From positions 1-64,000 of the forward strand of contig JAJPIJ010000044.1 in assembly GCA_021324815.1 (NCBI GenBank): a DNA stretch of 64,000 nt, given 5' to 3'. Numbering within the stretch: the stretch's first letter is position 1; every line of letters begins with the position of its first letter. Under the pieces are notes generated by a model, which worked only from the letters and a program-made list of their open reading frames with translations, made no database searches and was not told where the DNA came from. Source of the DNA: Gammaproteobacteria bacterium. GTDB lineage: Bacteria; Pseudomonadota; Gammaproteobacteria; JAJPIJ01. Of the stretch, positions 10,080 to 17,695 are shown piece by piece. A program made the translations under genes and the position numbers.

Positions 10080-12407
10080 TTGGTTGCGTTTTCTCAGCGC
10101 TTCCGATACCGACTGGGCAAGAAGCTATCCCAGCTAGCCGAACCGTCCGTCGAACCGATTTCTCTCTCATTTTCGATCTCACTCCTTACGACGAACCCTA
10201 TCGAGTATCTTTTCCCAGAGATGGGGGGCTTCTCACAGTCAGTCCTCGTCGAGGAGCGCACTTTTCACCTCAAGACTTCTGATGTACTCCTCATTCCTGA
10301 CACACAGCACGCCCTCGCGCGATTACTCGAACCAGGTGAGGTAGTAGAGGCAACCTCGATCTTTGAGGTCTTGCCAGTCATTTCAGAGAATCTCTTTAAT
10401 CCACTTGGAAAATATGCCACTGATGGAAAACACTTCAAGAAGGACTCACCCAGTGGACAGCAGCCACTATTCTCCGACTTCGGCCTTGAAACCAAAAAGA
10501 CAGAAAGGGTCAACGGCTATCGAAAGAGTTTTACAGAGAGTAAGGTTGACCGAAATCACACATGGCGCGAAGGTGCAGATATCTGGGACTTGCTTCTGCC
10601 CCTTCTGCAGCCTCCGATTGATCATAACTTCATTGATGTCCTGGACCTGCCACCGCGATACGCGCCTTATCCGTACCAATGGGAGGGAATCAAGTTTCTC
10701 GTAGAGCGAGAGTCCGCTTTACTCGGCGATGACATGGGCACAGGGAAGACTGTCCAGAGTGCACTTGCGGCTAGGCTCTTGTTCCAACGAGGAGATATCC
10801 GCAAAATGCTGATAGTCACCCCTCTCAGTGTTCTGCCCCAATGGGACCGCGAGCTAGAGAAATGGGCGCCCTCTCTCAAAACAACGGTCGTTCGCGGAAC
10901 AGCAGAGCACAGGAAGGTTTGTTGGACGATGCCAGCTCATATCTGGATAACAACATACGACACACTTAGACAGGACATTGATCAACTTGTTACTGCCAAC
11001 AACCACGCGTTTGATCTCGTAATTATTGACGAAGCTCAGCGCATCAAGAATCGCTCAGCTGGAATTTCCCAGGCAGTTCGCCAGCTTTGCTGCCGCTACA
11101 AATGGGCTTTGACAGGCACACCGATCGAAAACAGGATTTCAGAACTAGCGTCCATCTTTGCTTTCCTGAAACCAGGCCTTTTTCCCAACCACGACGTTTC
11201 GTCAGACTACGCTCGAAAATTGATCACGCCATACTTCTTGCGCCGGCGCAAAGAGGATGTCTTGAAGGATCTGCCAATGAAAGAGGAGTTCCAGATCTGG
11301 CTGCGGCTCGGCGATGAACAACAACGCACCTACAATCGTATGGAAAAGGAGCATGTTGTAGCCCTGCAAAGCCAGCAAAGAGAAATAACCGCACACAGCA
11401 TCGTTACGCTGATCGGGGAGTTGAAGAAAATATGTAATCGCGATCCTGAAACCGGTGCAAGTGCTAAGTTCGACTGGCTGCTAGAGAACCTCGCTGACAT
11501 TTGCGATGCTGGCAACAAGGTTCTTATATTCACACAGTACCGACAAGACCAATTCGGAGGAACTGACTGGCTTGCGAAGGAACTAGGTGCATTTGGGACC
11601 CTCAACTATTCCGAAGCAGATTCAGATCGCAAGAAGCAGGCTCTGCTTGCTACTTTCGAGTGCGATCCCAACAAGCGGATCTTTCTCGGCCATCCTCGCA
11701 CCGCGGGTCTCGGATTGAACCAGCTAGTTGCGGCGAACTATGTCGTTCACTTTGACCACTGGTGGAATCCAGCCGTAACGAATCAGGCGACTGCACGTGC
11801 GCATCGGCCTAACCAGACCAAGAAGGTCTTCGTATACCATCTGTGGGTTGAGGATACTATCGAAGAATTGGTGCTTCAGAAGACCATCGCTAAGCAGCGC
11901 CTCTACGACGACGTCATTGACAGCCTTTCTGTAGAGATAAGCGAGGACGTTCTGTTTGACATTTACGATGAACTTTTGACCAAGCACGGATTCAAGCCAT
12001 TGCAGAGGTACAAGCGTGACCAGCTCGCGAATAATCCACTACAGCCGATAGACCCAAGAGGCTTTGAGCAACTTATTGGTCGTCTGTTCTCCGTCATGGG
12101 GTTTACAACTCGTGTTACGCAGTTTTCACGGGACGGCGGGGTTGACGTAGTAGCAACTCGTGAGACAGGCACATCAATTCAGAAGCTTGCCGTTCAATGC
12201 AAGTACCAGTCTGACCCAGTTGGGAGACCTGTTCTGCAACAACTCCTCGGCGTCCTTTCGGCAGACCCCAGTTACTCCCAAGGCATTGTCGTGACAAACG
12301 CCGATGCCAGTCGCGACGCCCTCGAAATGGTACGACAGAACGGTCGCCTGCGCATAATCACTGGCCCCGAGTTGCAAGGGTTGCTTTCGAAGTACCAGGT
12401 CAAATGA
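10080..12407 (+). CDS. SNF2-family helicase fused to a C-terminal Mrr-type restriction endonuclease
   Basis: A 775-aa two-enzyme fusion. Residues 1-~190 match nothing I know. The SNF2 motor follows: motif I GDDMGTGKT at about 216-224, motif II DEAQ at about 317 (rather than DEAH), WALTGTPIENR, and motif VI region QATARAHRPNQ. From about 658 to the end is an Mrr-like PD-(D/E)xK nuclease: FEQLIGRLF, GGVDVVA (Asp about 689) and QCK (Lys about 708). All catalytic positions look intact. The start is TTG at 10080, supported by AGAGG at 10070-10074 overlapping the upstream stop, so expression is coupled to the small gene. SNF2 motors and Mrr nucleases both occur in antiphage systems. Lower G+C than the flanking core. 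Confidence 0.9.
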   Translation: MVAFSQRFRYRLGKKLSQLAEPSVEPISLSFSISLLTTNPIEYLFPEMGGFSQSVLVEERTFHLKTSDVLLIPDTQHALARLLEPGEVVEATSIFEVLPVISENLFNPLGKYATDGKHFKKDSPSGQQPLFSDFGLETKKTERVNGYRKSFTESKVDRNHTWREGADIWDLLLPLLQPPIDHNFIDVLDLPPRYAPYPYQWEGIKFLVERESALLGDDMGTGKTVQSALAARLLFQRGDIRKMLIVTPLSVLPQWDRELEKWAPSLKTTVVRGTAEHRKVCWTMPAHIWITTYDTLRQDIDQLVTANNHAFDLVIIDEAQRIKNRSAGISQAVRQLCCRYKWALTGTPIENRISELASIFAFLKPGLFPNHDVSSDYARKLITPYFLRRRKEDVLKDLPMKEEFQIWLRLGDEQQRTYNRMEKEHVVALQSQQREITAHSIVTLIGELKKICNRDPETGASAKFDWLLENLADICDAGNKVLIFTQYRQDQFGGTDWLAKELGAFGTLNYSEADSDRKKQALLATFECDPNKRIFLGHPRTAGLGLNQLVAANYVVHFDHWWNPAVTNQATARAHRPNQTKKVFVYHLWVEDTIEELVLQKTIAKQRLYDDVIDSLSVEISEDVLFDIYDELLTKHGFKPLQRYKRDQLANNPLQPIDPRGFEQLIGRLFSVMGFTTRVTQFSRDGGVDVVATRETGTSIQKLAVQCKYQSDPVGRPVLQQLLGVLSADPSYSQGIVVTNADASRDALEMVRQNGRLRIITGPELQGLLSKYQVK

Positions 12408-12497
12408 GTTGAACAATCGGCGGCACACGCGAGCCCCGCAACCGGCCTCACGCTAGTGTGCCATGGCGTTAGACGACATGGACGGCAACGCAGCGGA

Positions 12498-12540
12498 TTG
12501 AAGCCCGTCCTCCTGGGTGCTACCATGGTGTTACCCAGGA
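12498..12540 (+). promoter_or_regulatory. promoter and palindromic operator of the toxin-antitoxin operon
   Basis: A -35 TTGAAG (12498-12503) and -10 TACCAT (12521-12526) are 17 bases apart. Overlapping the -10 is a 30-bp palindrome at 12511-12540 with perfect outer arms TCCTGGGT / ACCCAGGA and central ACCATGGT; it also contains the direct repeats GGTGCTACC and GGTGTTACC. The right arm runs into the AGGAGG ribosome site. This layout is what is expected for autorepression by a ribbon-helix-helix antitoxin. Confidence 0.7.
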
Positions 12541-12546
12541 GGCGTT

Positions 12547-12831
12547 GTGGCCACGACATCGCTCAAATTACCCAAGGACGTAAAGCGGCTGGCGGTCACT
12601 GCGGCAAAGCATCGCGGCGTGACGCCCCATGCCTTCATGGTGGATGCAATCCGGCAGGTCGCGACTGCCGCTGAAAGGCGCGCCCGGCTCCTCTCGGAAG
12701 CGGAACGGTCCAGAGAAGAAACGATCCGCTCGGGCCGGGGCTACGCTGCTGGCGAGGTCCATTTGTACCTGCGTGCTCGCGCGCAGGGAAAGGCGGCCTC
12801 GAAGCCAAGGGCAAGGACTTGGCGCGGTTAA
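12547..12831 (+). CDS. ribbon-helix-helix antitoxin of a ParE/RelE-type module
   Basis: The 94-aa protein has an N-terminal ribbon-helix-helix DNA-binding fold (ATTSLKLPKDVKRLAVTAA, then RGVTPHAFMVDAIRQVATAA) and a charged, disordered-looking C-terminal half that would wrap the toxin. The start is GTG 12547, placed four bases after a perfect AGGAGG (12537-12542); an upstream ATG at 12517 lies inside the operator and is less likely. It overlaps the toxin gene by 13 bases. Expected to neutralise the toxin and repress its own promoter at 12511-12540. Confidence 0.82.
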   Translation: MATTSLKLPKDVKRLAVTAAKHRGVTPHAFMVDAIRQVATAAERRARLLSEAERSREETIRSGRGYAAGEVHLYLRARAQGKAASKPRARTWRG

Positions 12832-13115
12832 TCTATTCGCGGCAGGCTTTTACTGATCTTGAGCGCCTCACGGACTTCCTGCTGGAGTCCGATCCCGTAG
12901 CTGCCCCGGCCATGGTGGACCTCATTGCGGAAGCCGTGCATATCCTTGCCAATCATCCCTTCATCGGCCGGCCCGCGGAGAATGGCCTGAGAGAGCTTGT
13001 GATTTCCCGCGGTCGGTCCGGGTATGTGGCCCTGTACAGCTACGAGGAACCGGACGACACGGTGCTTGTTCTCGCGATTCGTCATCAACGCGAGGCCGGC
13101 TATGAGCTGGAGTGA
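12819..13115 (+). CDS. ParE/RelE-superfamily toxin
   Basis: A 98-aa protein with the ParE/RelE fold pattern: an N-terminal strand (LIYSRQAFTDLERLTDF), two helices, then NHPFIGRPAENGLRELVI and a C-terminal VLAIRHQREAGYE. The 'IGRP ... LRELVI ... ILAIRHQRE' arrangement is usual for ParE-like gyrase poisons; RelE-type ribosome toxins share the fold, so the target is not certain. It starts with TTG at 12819 inside the antitoxin end, giving translational coupling. It lies next to the SNF2-Mrr cassette and may help retain the island (inference). Confidence 0.85.
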   Translation: MARLIYSRQAFTDLERLTDFLLESDPVAAPAMVDLIAEAVHILANHPFIGRPAENGLRELVISRGRSGYVALYSYEEPDDTVLVLAIRHQREAGYELE

Positions 13116-13155
13116 GTAGCACCAGGGGACGCACGACGGGTACACGCCTCGGGAT

Positions 13156-13653
13156 TTACCGGGACTTTTTCTTTCCAAGGAGGAACCAGGCGTAGAGGAT
13201 GGCGAGCAGCAGCACGTTGGGGACGAAAATGATCGGGTGCGACCACGGCACGCCGTTGAAATGCGTCTCCCACAGCGGCCAGAGGAAGGGCGTCGGAAAG
13301 AACGCGGTGCTGTGCGTGAAGATGTCCATGACGATGTGCAGCGCCCACGCGCCCATCTCGAGGAGCGGCTTCTTTCTAACCAGCCACACCACCGCGAACG
13401 CGAAGGTGAACACCACGAGGCTGTGCGTCACGTTGTAGACGCTGTGCACGTAGGCGGGGATGGACGCCGGATCCGGCCGCCTGCCGAGGTGATTCATAAA
13501 ATCGAGACCATGGATCAATATGCGATTGGCGAACAGCGGCCCGAACGCGAACAGATCGGGCATCACGCCGAAGGCGAACGCCATCCAAAAGCTGCGCCTG
13601 CCTTTGCGGCCGACCGTGATGCCGCCCCAGAGGCCGTGGGAGAGGATGTCCAT
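13156..13653 (-). CDS. membrane protein of the YdjM/DUF457 metal-dependent hydrolase family
   Basis: The 165-aa polytopic membrane protein begins MDILSHGLWGGITVG and carries spaced histidines (SHGLWG, VYNVTHSLV, HIVMDIFTHS, HPIIFV), the pattern of the YdjM/LexA-regulated membrane-bound hydrolase family. Four hydrophobic segments are visible. Substrate unknown. It starts seven bases after nadB on the same strand and is likely co-transcribed, though I see no functional link with NAD synthesis. It converges on the toxin gene. Confidence 0.75.
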   Translation of the reverse strand: MDILSHGLWGGITVGRKGRRSFWMAFAFGVMPDLFAFGPLFANRILIHGLDFMNHLGRRPDPASIPAYVHSVYNVTHSLVVFTFAFAVVWLVRKKPLLEMGAWALHIVMDIFTHSTAFFPTPFLWPLWETHFNGVPWSHPIIFVPNVLLLAILYAWFLLGKKKSR

Positions 13654-13659
13654 TCTTGA

Positions 13660-15300
13660 TTATTGGCGGCTGACGGCGGCGAGGGTGTCGGCGCTCAAGA
13701 CGGTGTCGCGCTGCCAGACCCGATCGTCGCGATTGGGATAGTCCAGCGTGTAGTGCAGGCCGCGGCTCTCGCGGCGCAGGAGCGCGGAGTGGATGATCAA
13801 TTCCGCCACCAGCGCCAGATTGCGCAGCTCGATCAAGTCGTTGGTGACGCGGAAGTTGCCGTAGTAGTCGGCGATCTCGGAATGCAGCAGTTGCACGCGG
13901 TGCAGCGCGCGTTGCAGGCGCTTGGTGGTGCGCACGATGCCGACGTAGTCCCACATGAAGCGCCGCACCTCCTCCCAGTTGTGCGACACCACGACCTCCT
14001 CGTCGGAGTCGGTGACCTGGCTTTCGTCCCAGTACGGCAGCGCCGCCGGCGGCGGAACGGCGTCGAGATTCGCGAGGATGTCGGTGGCCGCGGCCTGGGC
14101 GAACACGCAGCACTCCAGCAGCGAGTTGCTGGCCATGCGGTTGGCGCCGTGCAGGCCGGTGCAGGCGGACTCGCCGATGACGTAGAGGCCCGGCAGATCG
14201 GCGCGGCCCTTGAGATCGGTCACGACGCCGCCGCAGAGGTAATGCGCCGCCGGCACCACCGGGATGGGCTCGCGCGTCATGTCGATGCCGAATTCAAGGC
14301 AATGGGCGTGGATGGTGGGGAAGTGCTCGCGGATGAACTCCGCCGGCCGGTGGCTGATGTCGAGATAAACGCAATCCGCGCCGAGGCGCTTCATCTCGTG
14401 ATCGATGGCGCGGGCCACGATGTCGCGCGGCGCGAGTTCCGCGCGCGGGTCGAATTTGTGCATGAAGGCGCTGCCGTCCGGCAGCAGCAGCCGCCCGCCC
14501 TCGCCGCGGATGGCCTCGGTGATCAGGAATGACTTCGCCCGGGGATGATACAGGCAGGTGGGGTGGAACTGGATGAACTCCATGTTGGCCACCCGGCAGC
14601 CGGCCCGCCAGGCCATGGCGATGCCGTCGCCGGTGGCGACGTCGGGGTTGCTGGTGTAGAGGTACACCTTGCCGGCGCCGCCGGTGGCCAGCACCACGAA
14701 ACGGGCGCGGAAGGTGACAACGCGCTGCCGTCCGCGGTCGTAGACATAGGCGCCCAGGCAACGGTTTTCGGGGAGCGCAAGCTTAGCGCCGTAGATCAAG
14801 TCGATGGCCAGATGATTCTCGAAGATGGCAATCCGTGGATGGCCGCGGACGCGGGCCTCCAGCGTCTCCTCCACGGCCCGGCCGGTGGCGTCGGCGGCGT
14901 GCACCACCCGGCGGTGGCTGTGGCCGCCCTCGCGGGTCAGGTGCAGTTCGGTGTGGCCGTCGGCGCCGGTGACGGTGGTGAAGGGCACGCCTAGGCTCCC
15001 CAGCCAGCGGATGCACTCCTGGCCCCGCTCGACCACGTATTCCACCACCTCGCGGCGGCACAAGCCGGCCCCGGCCTCCATGGTGTCGGTCACGTGGGAG
15101 GCGATGGAGTCCCTGGCGTCCACCACCGCCGAGACCCCGCCCTGGGCGTAGAGGGTGTTGCTTTCCGACAGCCGGCTCTTGGATACCACGGCCACGCGGA
15201 TGCCGCCGGCGGCTTGTTCGGCCAAATGCAGGGCCAGGCTCAGGCCCGCGGCGCCGCTGCCGATCACGAGTACATCGCAGTCCTGCTGTTGCTGGCTCAT
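13660..15300 (-). CDS. nadB: NadB, L-aspartate oxidase
   Basis: FAD enzyme that oxidises L-aspartate to iminoaspartate, the first step of de novo NAD synthesis; NadA (not in the window) acts next. At 546 aa it is the usual length. The N-terminal FAD-binding motif [15 protein letters not shown] is at about residues 13-27. [16 protein letters not shown] and the active-site region [13 protein letters not shown] follow, and a helical succinate-dehydrogenase-like C-terminus (from about 430) closes the protein. It is divergent from rpoE across 141 bases, the same arrangement as nadB-algU in Pseudomonas. Confidence 0.95.
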   Translation of the reverse strand: MSQQQQDCDVLVIGSGAAGLSLALHLAEQAAGGIRVAVVSKSRLSESNTLYAQGGVSAVVDARDSIASHVTDTMEAGAGLCRREVVEYVVERGQECIRWLGSLGVPFTTVTGADGHTELHLTREGGHSHRRVVHAADATGRAVEETLEARVRGHPRIAIFENHLAIDLIYGAKLALPENRCLGAYVYDRGRQRVVTFRARFVVLATGGAGKVYLYTSNPDVATGDGIAMAWRAGCRVANMEFIQFHPTCLYHPRAKSFLITEAIRGEGGRLLLPDGSAFMHKFDPRAELAPRDIVARAIDHEMKRLGADCVYLDISHRPAEFIREHFPTIHAHCLEFGIDMTREPIPVVPAAHYLCGGVVTDLKGRADLPGLYVIGESACTGLHGANRMASNSLLECCVFAQAAATDILANLDAVPPPAALPYWDESQVTDSDEEVVVSHNWEEVRRFMWDYVGIVRTTKRLQRALHRVQLLHSEIADYYGNFRVTNDLIELRNLALVAELIIHSALLRRESRGLHYTLDYPNRDDRVWQRDTVLSADTLAAVSRQ

Positions 15301-15365
15301 TCGGTAATCGCCGATAATCCGCCAAAATCAAGGCGTCATCTTATACGATGATGCCGCTGTTGCGT

Positions 15366-15394
15366 TGAAACTATCCAGGCGTCCCGGGGTCTAT
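15366..15394 (+). promoter_or_regulatory. possible sigma-E-type promoter of rpoE
   Basis: TGAAACT (15366-15372), 16 bases, then GTCTAT (15389-15394) resembles the ECF/sigma-E consensus (GGAACTT, 16 bases, TCTRA-like). It lies 48 bases before the rpoE start, where an autoregulatory promoter is expected. The match is partial. Confidence 0.45.
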
Positions 15395-15441
15395 GCCTTC
15401 AGACTCGGGCGCTGTGAGTTGACACTTAAGGAGCGGGCCCG

Positions 15442-16017
15442 GTGGCCGAAGACAGCGCAGATGTGGCCTTGGTGGAGAGGGTGCAGCATGGCGACAAAAA
15501 GGCATACGACCTGCTGGTTCTCAAGTACCAAAGCAAGATTATCAAGCTGGTGTCGAGATTCGTACGTGATCCCGGCGACGCATTGGACGTGGCTCAGGAG
15601 GCCTTCCTCAAGGCCTACCGCGCGTTGCCGAACTTTCGCGGTGACAGCGCCTTTTACACCTGGCTGTACCGCATCGCCATCAACACCGCCAAGAATTACC
15701 TTGCCACCCTGTCCCGGCGTCCGCCGGAGGCGATGACGGGCGGCGACGAGGACGGCGAGCAGGAAATCGAGGACTGGCAAAGCGATTGGGAAACACCCGA
15801 GAATCTGCTGTTGACTGAGGAGATACAACAGACGATCGCCAAGGCCATCGCCGGTCTACCCGAGGATTTGCGCATGGCGATCACCCTGCGCGAGCTGGAA
15901 GGGATGAGTTATGAGGAGATTGCGACCGTGATGGCCTGTCCCATCGGCACGGTGCGATCGAGAATTTTCAGGGCGCGGGAGGCCATCGATGGCAAGCTGC
16001 GCCCGCTTTTGGAGTGA
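15442..16017 (+). CDS. rpoE: RpoE/AlgU, extracytoplasmic-stress sigma factor
   Basis: ECF sigma factor of 191 aa that directs RNA polymerase to envelope-stress genes. Region 2 is clear (KYQSKIIKLVSRFVRDP, DALDVAQEAFLKAYRALPNF) and region 4 carries the helix-turn-helix GMSYEEIATVMACPIGTVRSR. The start is GTG 15442, eight bases after AAGGAG (15428-15433). It heads the operon rpoE-rseA-rseB-mucD; the anti-sigma gene follows within six bases. A sigma-E-like promoter lies just upstream. Confidence 0.96.
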   Translation: MAEDSADVALVERVQHGDKKAYDLLVLKYQSKIIKLVSRFVRDPGDALDVAQEAFLKAYRALPNFRGDSAFYTWLYRIAINTAKNYLATLSRRPPEAMTGGDEDGEQEIEDWQSDWETPENLLLTEEIQQTIAKAIAGLPEDLRMAITLRELEGMSYEEIATVMACPIGTVRSRIFRAREAIDGKLRPLLE

Positions 16018-16022
16018 TTTTT

Positions 16023-16640
16023 ATGGCACATCATGAAGCAGACAAGGAACGATTGTCGTCCTTCAAGGACGGCATTCTGACGCCGCCGGAGGCGGCACGA
16101 ATGGCCGGCGTGATTGCCGGGAACGATGAATTGCGGCGCACGTGGATGCGATATCACCTCATCGGCGAAGTCATCCGCGCCCCCGGCCGAGTCGCCTGGC
16201 CGGGCGACCTGGCGCAGAGGGTCAGGAACGCCATGGCGAAGGAGCCCGCGTTGCTGGCGCCGCGTCGACGACGTGCCGTTGCGCCGCAGCAATGGTTCAG
16301 ACCCCTTGCAGGACTGGCCGTCGCCGCCTCCGTGGCCGCAGCGGCGGTGATGCTTCTGCCGCGCATGACGGGCATATATCCGGCGGCCGTGAATTCGACA
16401 ACTTCCCTGGCGTCGGCGCCGGCAGAGGGGACCAGGACGGGCACCACCGTCGTATTTGGTCCGCCATCGGCAAGCTGGCCCGCTGATGAGGCAGCGGCGC
16501 AACCTGTCACCGTGGTCAAGCCCATTCCGCGCTCCCGGTTGAACAGCTATCTGGTCAACTACAGCGAGCAACGCGCGCTCATCGGCAGCCCCGGCATGCC
16601 CTACGTGCGGGTGGTCGGTTACGAACCCGAGCAACCCTGA
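16023..16640 (+). CDS. rseA: RseA/MucA, anti-sigma-E factor
   Basis: Inner-membrane anti-sigma factor that holds RpoE until cleaved by regulated proteolysis under envelope stress. The 205-aa protein has the N-terminal sigma-binding domain (KERLSSFKDGILTPPEAARM, then WMRYHLIGEVIR), one membrane helix at about 100-118 ([19 protein letters not shown]) and a periplasmic tail ending YVRVVGYEPEQP. ATG 16023 is preferred over an in-frame GTG at 16014 because GGAG lies eight bases upstream. Four bases separate it from rseB. Confidence 0.9.
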   Translation: MAHHEADKERLSSFKDGILTPPEAARMAGVIAGNDELRRTWMRYHLIGEVIRAPGRVAWPGDLAQRVRNAMAKEPALLAPRRRRAVAPQQWFRPLAGLAVAASVAAAAVMLLPRMTGIYPAAVNSTTSLASAPAEGTRTGTTVVFGPPSASWPADEAAAQPVTVVKPIPRSRLNSYLVNYSEQRALIGSPGMPYVRVVGYEPEQP

Positions 16641-16644
16641 TCTC

Positions 16645-17652
16645 ATGTCCCTGACACGCGGCACGCTCAAGCGGCCGGCGGCATGGTTGCTCATGCTGGC
16701 GCTGGCCGTCCCGCTGACGGCGGTCGCCGCCGAGGTGGTCTTGTCGGCGCAGGAGCTTTTCAACCGCATGAAGGATGCGGTCCGGGAGCAGAACTATGAC
16801 GGCATTCTGGTCTACCAGCGCGGCCAGGCCGTCGACAGCATGCGCATCGTCCATCGCAACCGCGACGGCGTGGAGGAGGAACGCCTGGTGTCGCTGTCGG
16901 GCCCGCCGCACGAAGTCGTCCGCAACAACGGCACCGTCAGCTGTTACTTCCCCGAATCGCACTCGGTCATCGTGCAGAAGAACCAGCCGCCGTCGCTGTT
17001 TCCGGGATGGATACACAATGCCGATGAAACCTCGCGTCTCTATCGCTTTGTGACGCTGGGAAGGGATCGGCTGGCCAATCGCAACGCCACCGTCATCGGC
17101 ATACAGCCGCGCCACGCGTTTCGTTACGGCTATCGTCTCTGGATCGATGACGCCACGTATTTATTGCTGAAGTCGGACGTGGTCAACAGCCGGGGTTCCG
17201 CGCTGGAGCAGATACTCTTCACGCAACTCAACGCGCCGGCGGACATTTCCGACGGCGACCTGGCGCCGTCCGCGCAGAGCCGGGACTATCAGCCTGTCGG
17301 GATCGCTGACGCCGCCGCCGAGGCGGCCGCCCAATCGCAAGCGGGGGCGGAGAAGACCCACTGGCAGGCGCACTGGCTCCCGGAGGGCTTCACGCTCCGG
17401 GAACATGAGGTCAAAATCATCCCCGCGCACCAGCTGCCGGTGGAAAACCTGACCTATTCCGACGGCATCGCCGTGATATCCGTGTTTGTCGAAAAGGCCG
17501 ATCAGTCGCAGGAGCCGTTGCAGGGTTTCTCCATGGTGGGCGCCGTCAGCACCTACAGCATGCTGGTCGGCGATCATCAGATCACCGCGGTGGGCGAAGT
17601 GCCGCCGCTGACCGTGCGGCAGATCGCCTCGTCTATGGCGCCCGAGCCTTGA
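16645..17652 (+). CDS. rseB: RseB/MucB, periplasmic sigma-E regulator
   Basis: Periplasmic sensor that binds the RseA tail and shields it from the DegS-type protease; mislocalised lipids or LPS release it. The 335-aa protein has a signal peptide (about 1-28, ending TAVAAE), a large lipid-binding domain (FNRMKDAVREQNYDGILVY onward) and a smaller C-terminal domain (about 230-330). It is co-transcribed with rseA and precedes mucD by 43 bases. The mucC gene found at this place in Pseudomonas is absent. Confidence 0.93.
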   Translation: MSLTRGTLKRPAAWLLMLALAVPLTAVAAEVVLSAQELFNRMKDAVREQNYDGILVYQRGQAVDSMRIVHRNRDGVEEERLVSLSGPPHEVVRNNGTVSCYFPESHSVIVQKNQPPSLFPGWIHNADETSRLYRFVTLGRDRLANRNATVIGIQPRHAFRYGYRLWIDDATYLLLKSDVVNSRGSALEQILFTQLNAPADISDGDLAPSAQSRDYQPVGIADAAAEAAAQSQAGAEKTHWQAHWLPEGFTLREHEVKIIPAHQLPVENLTYSDGIAVISVFVEKADQSQEPLQGFSMVGAVSTYSMLVGDHQITAVGEVPPLTVRQIASSMAPEP

Positions 17653-17695
17653 GACTCTTATAAAATTAATCCGACCAATCTATCGGGGTTTGCGC

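Noticed and set aside
9117..12411. AACTCAT / ATGAGTT at the two island edges as attachment or target repeats
   Set aside because: Seven bases, inverted rather than direct, and likely by chance.
9224..12474. Integron attC-like cores (a CGTTATAC segment near 9236 and GTTAGAC at 12468) flanking the island
   Set aside because: Only the second fits the GTTRRRY core; no paired RYYYAAC core, no attC-like fold and no integron integrase are present.
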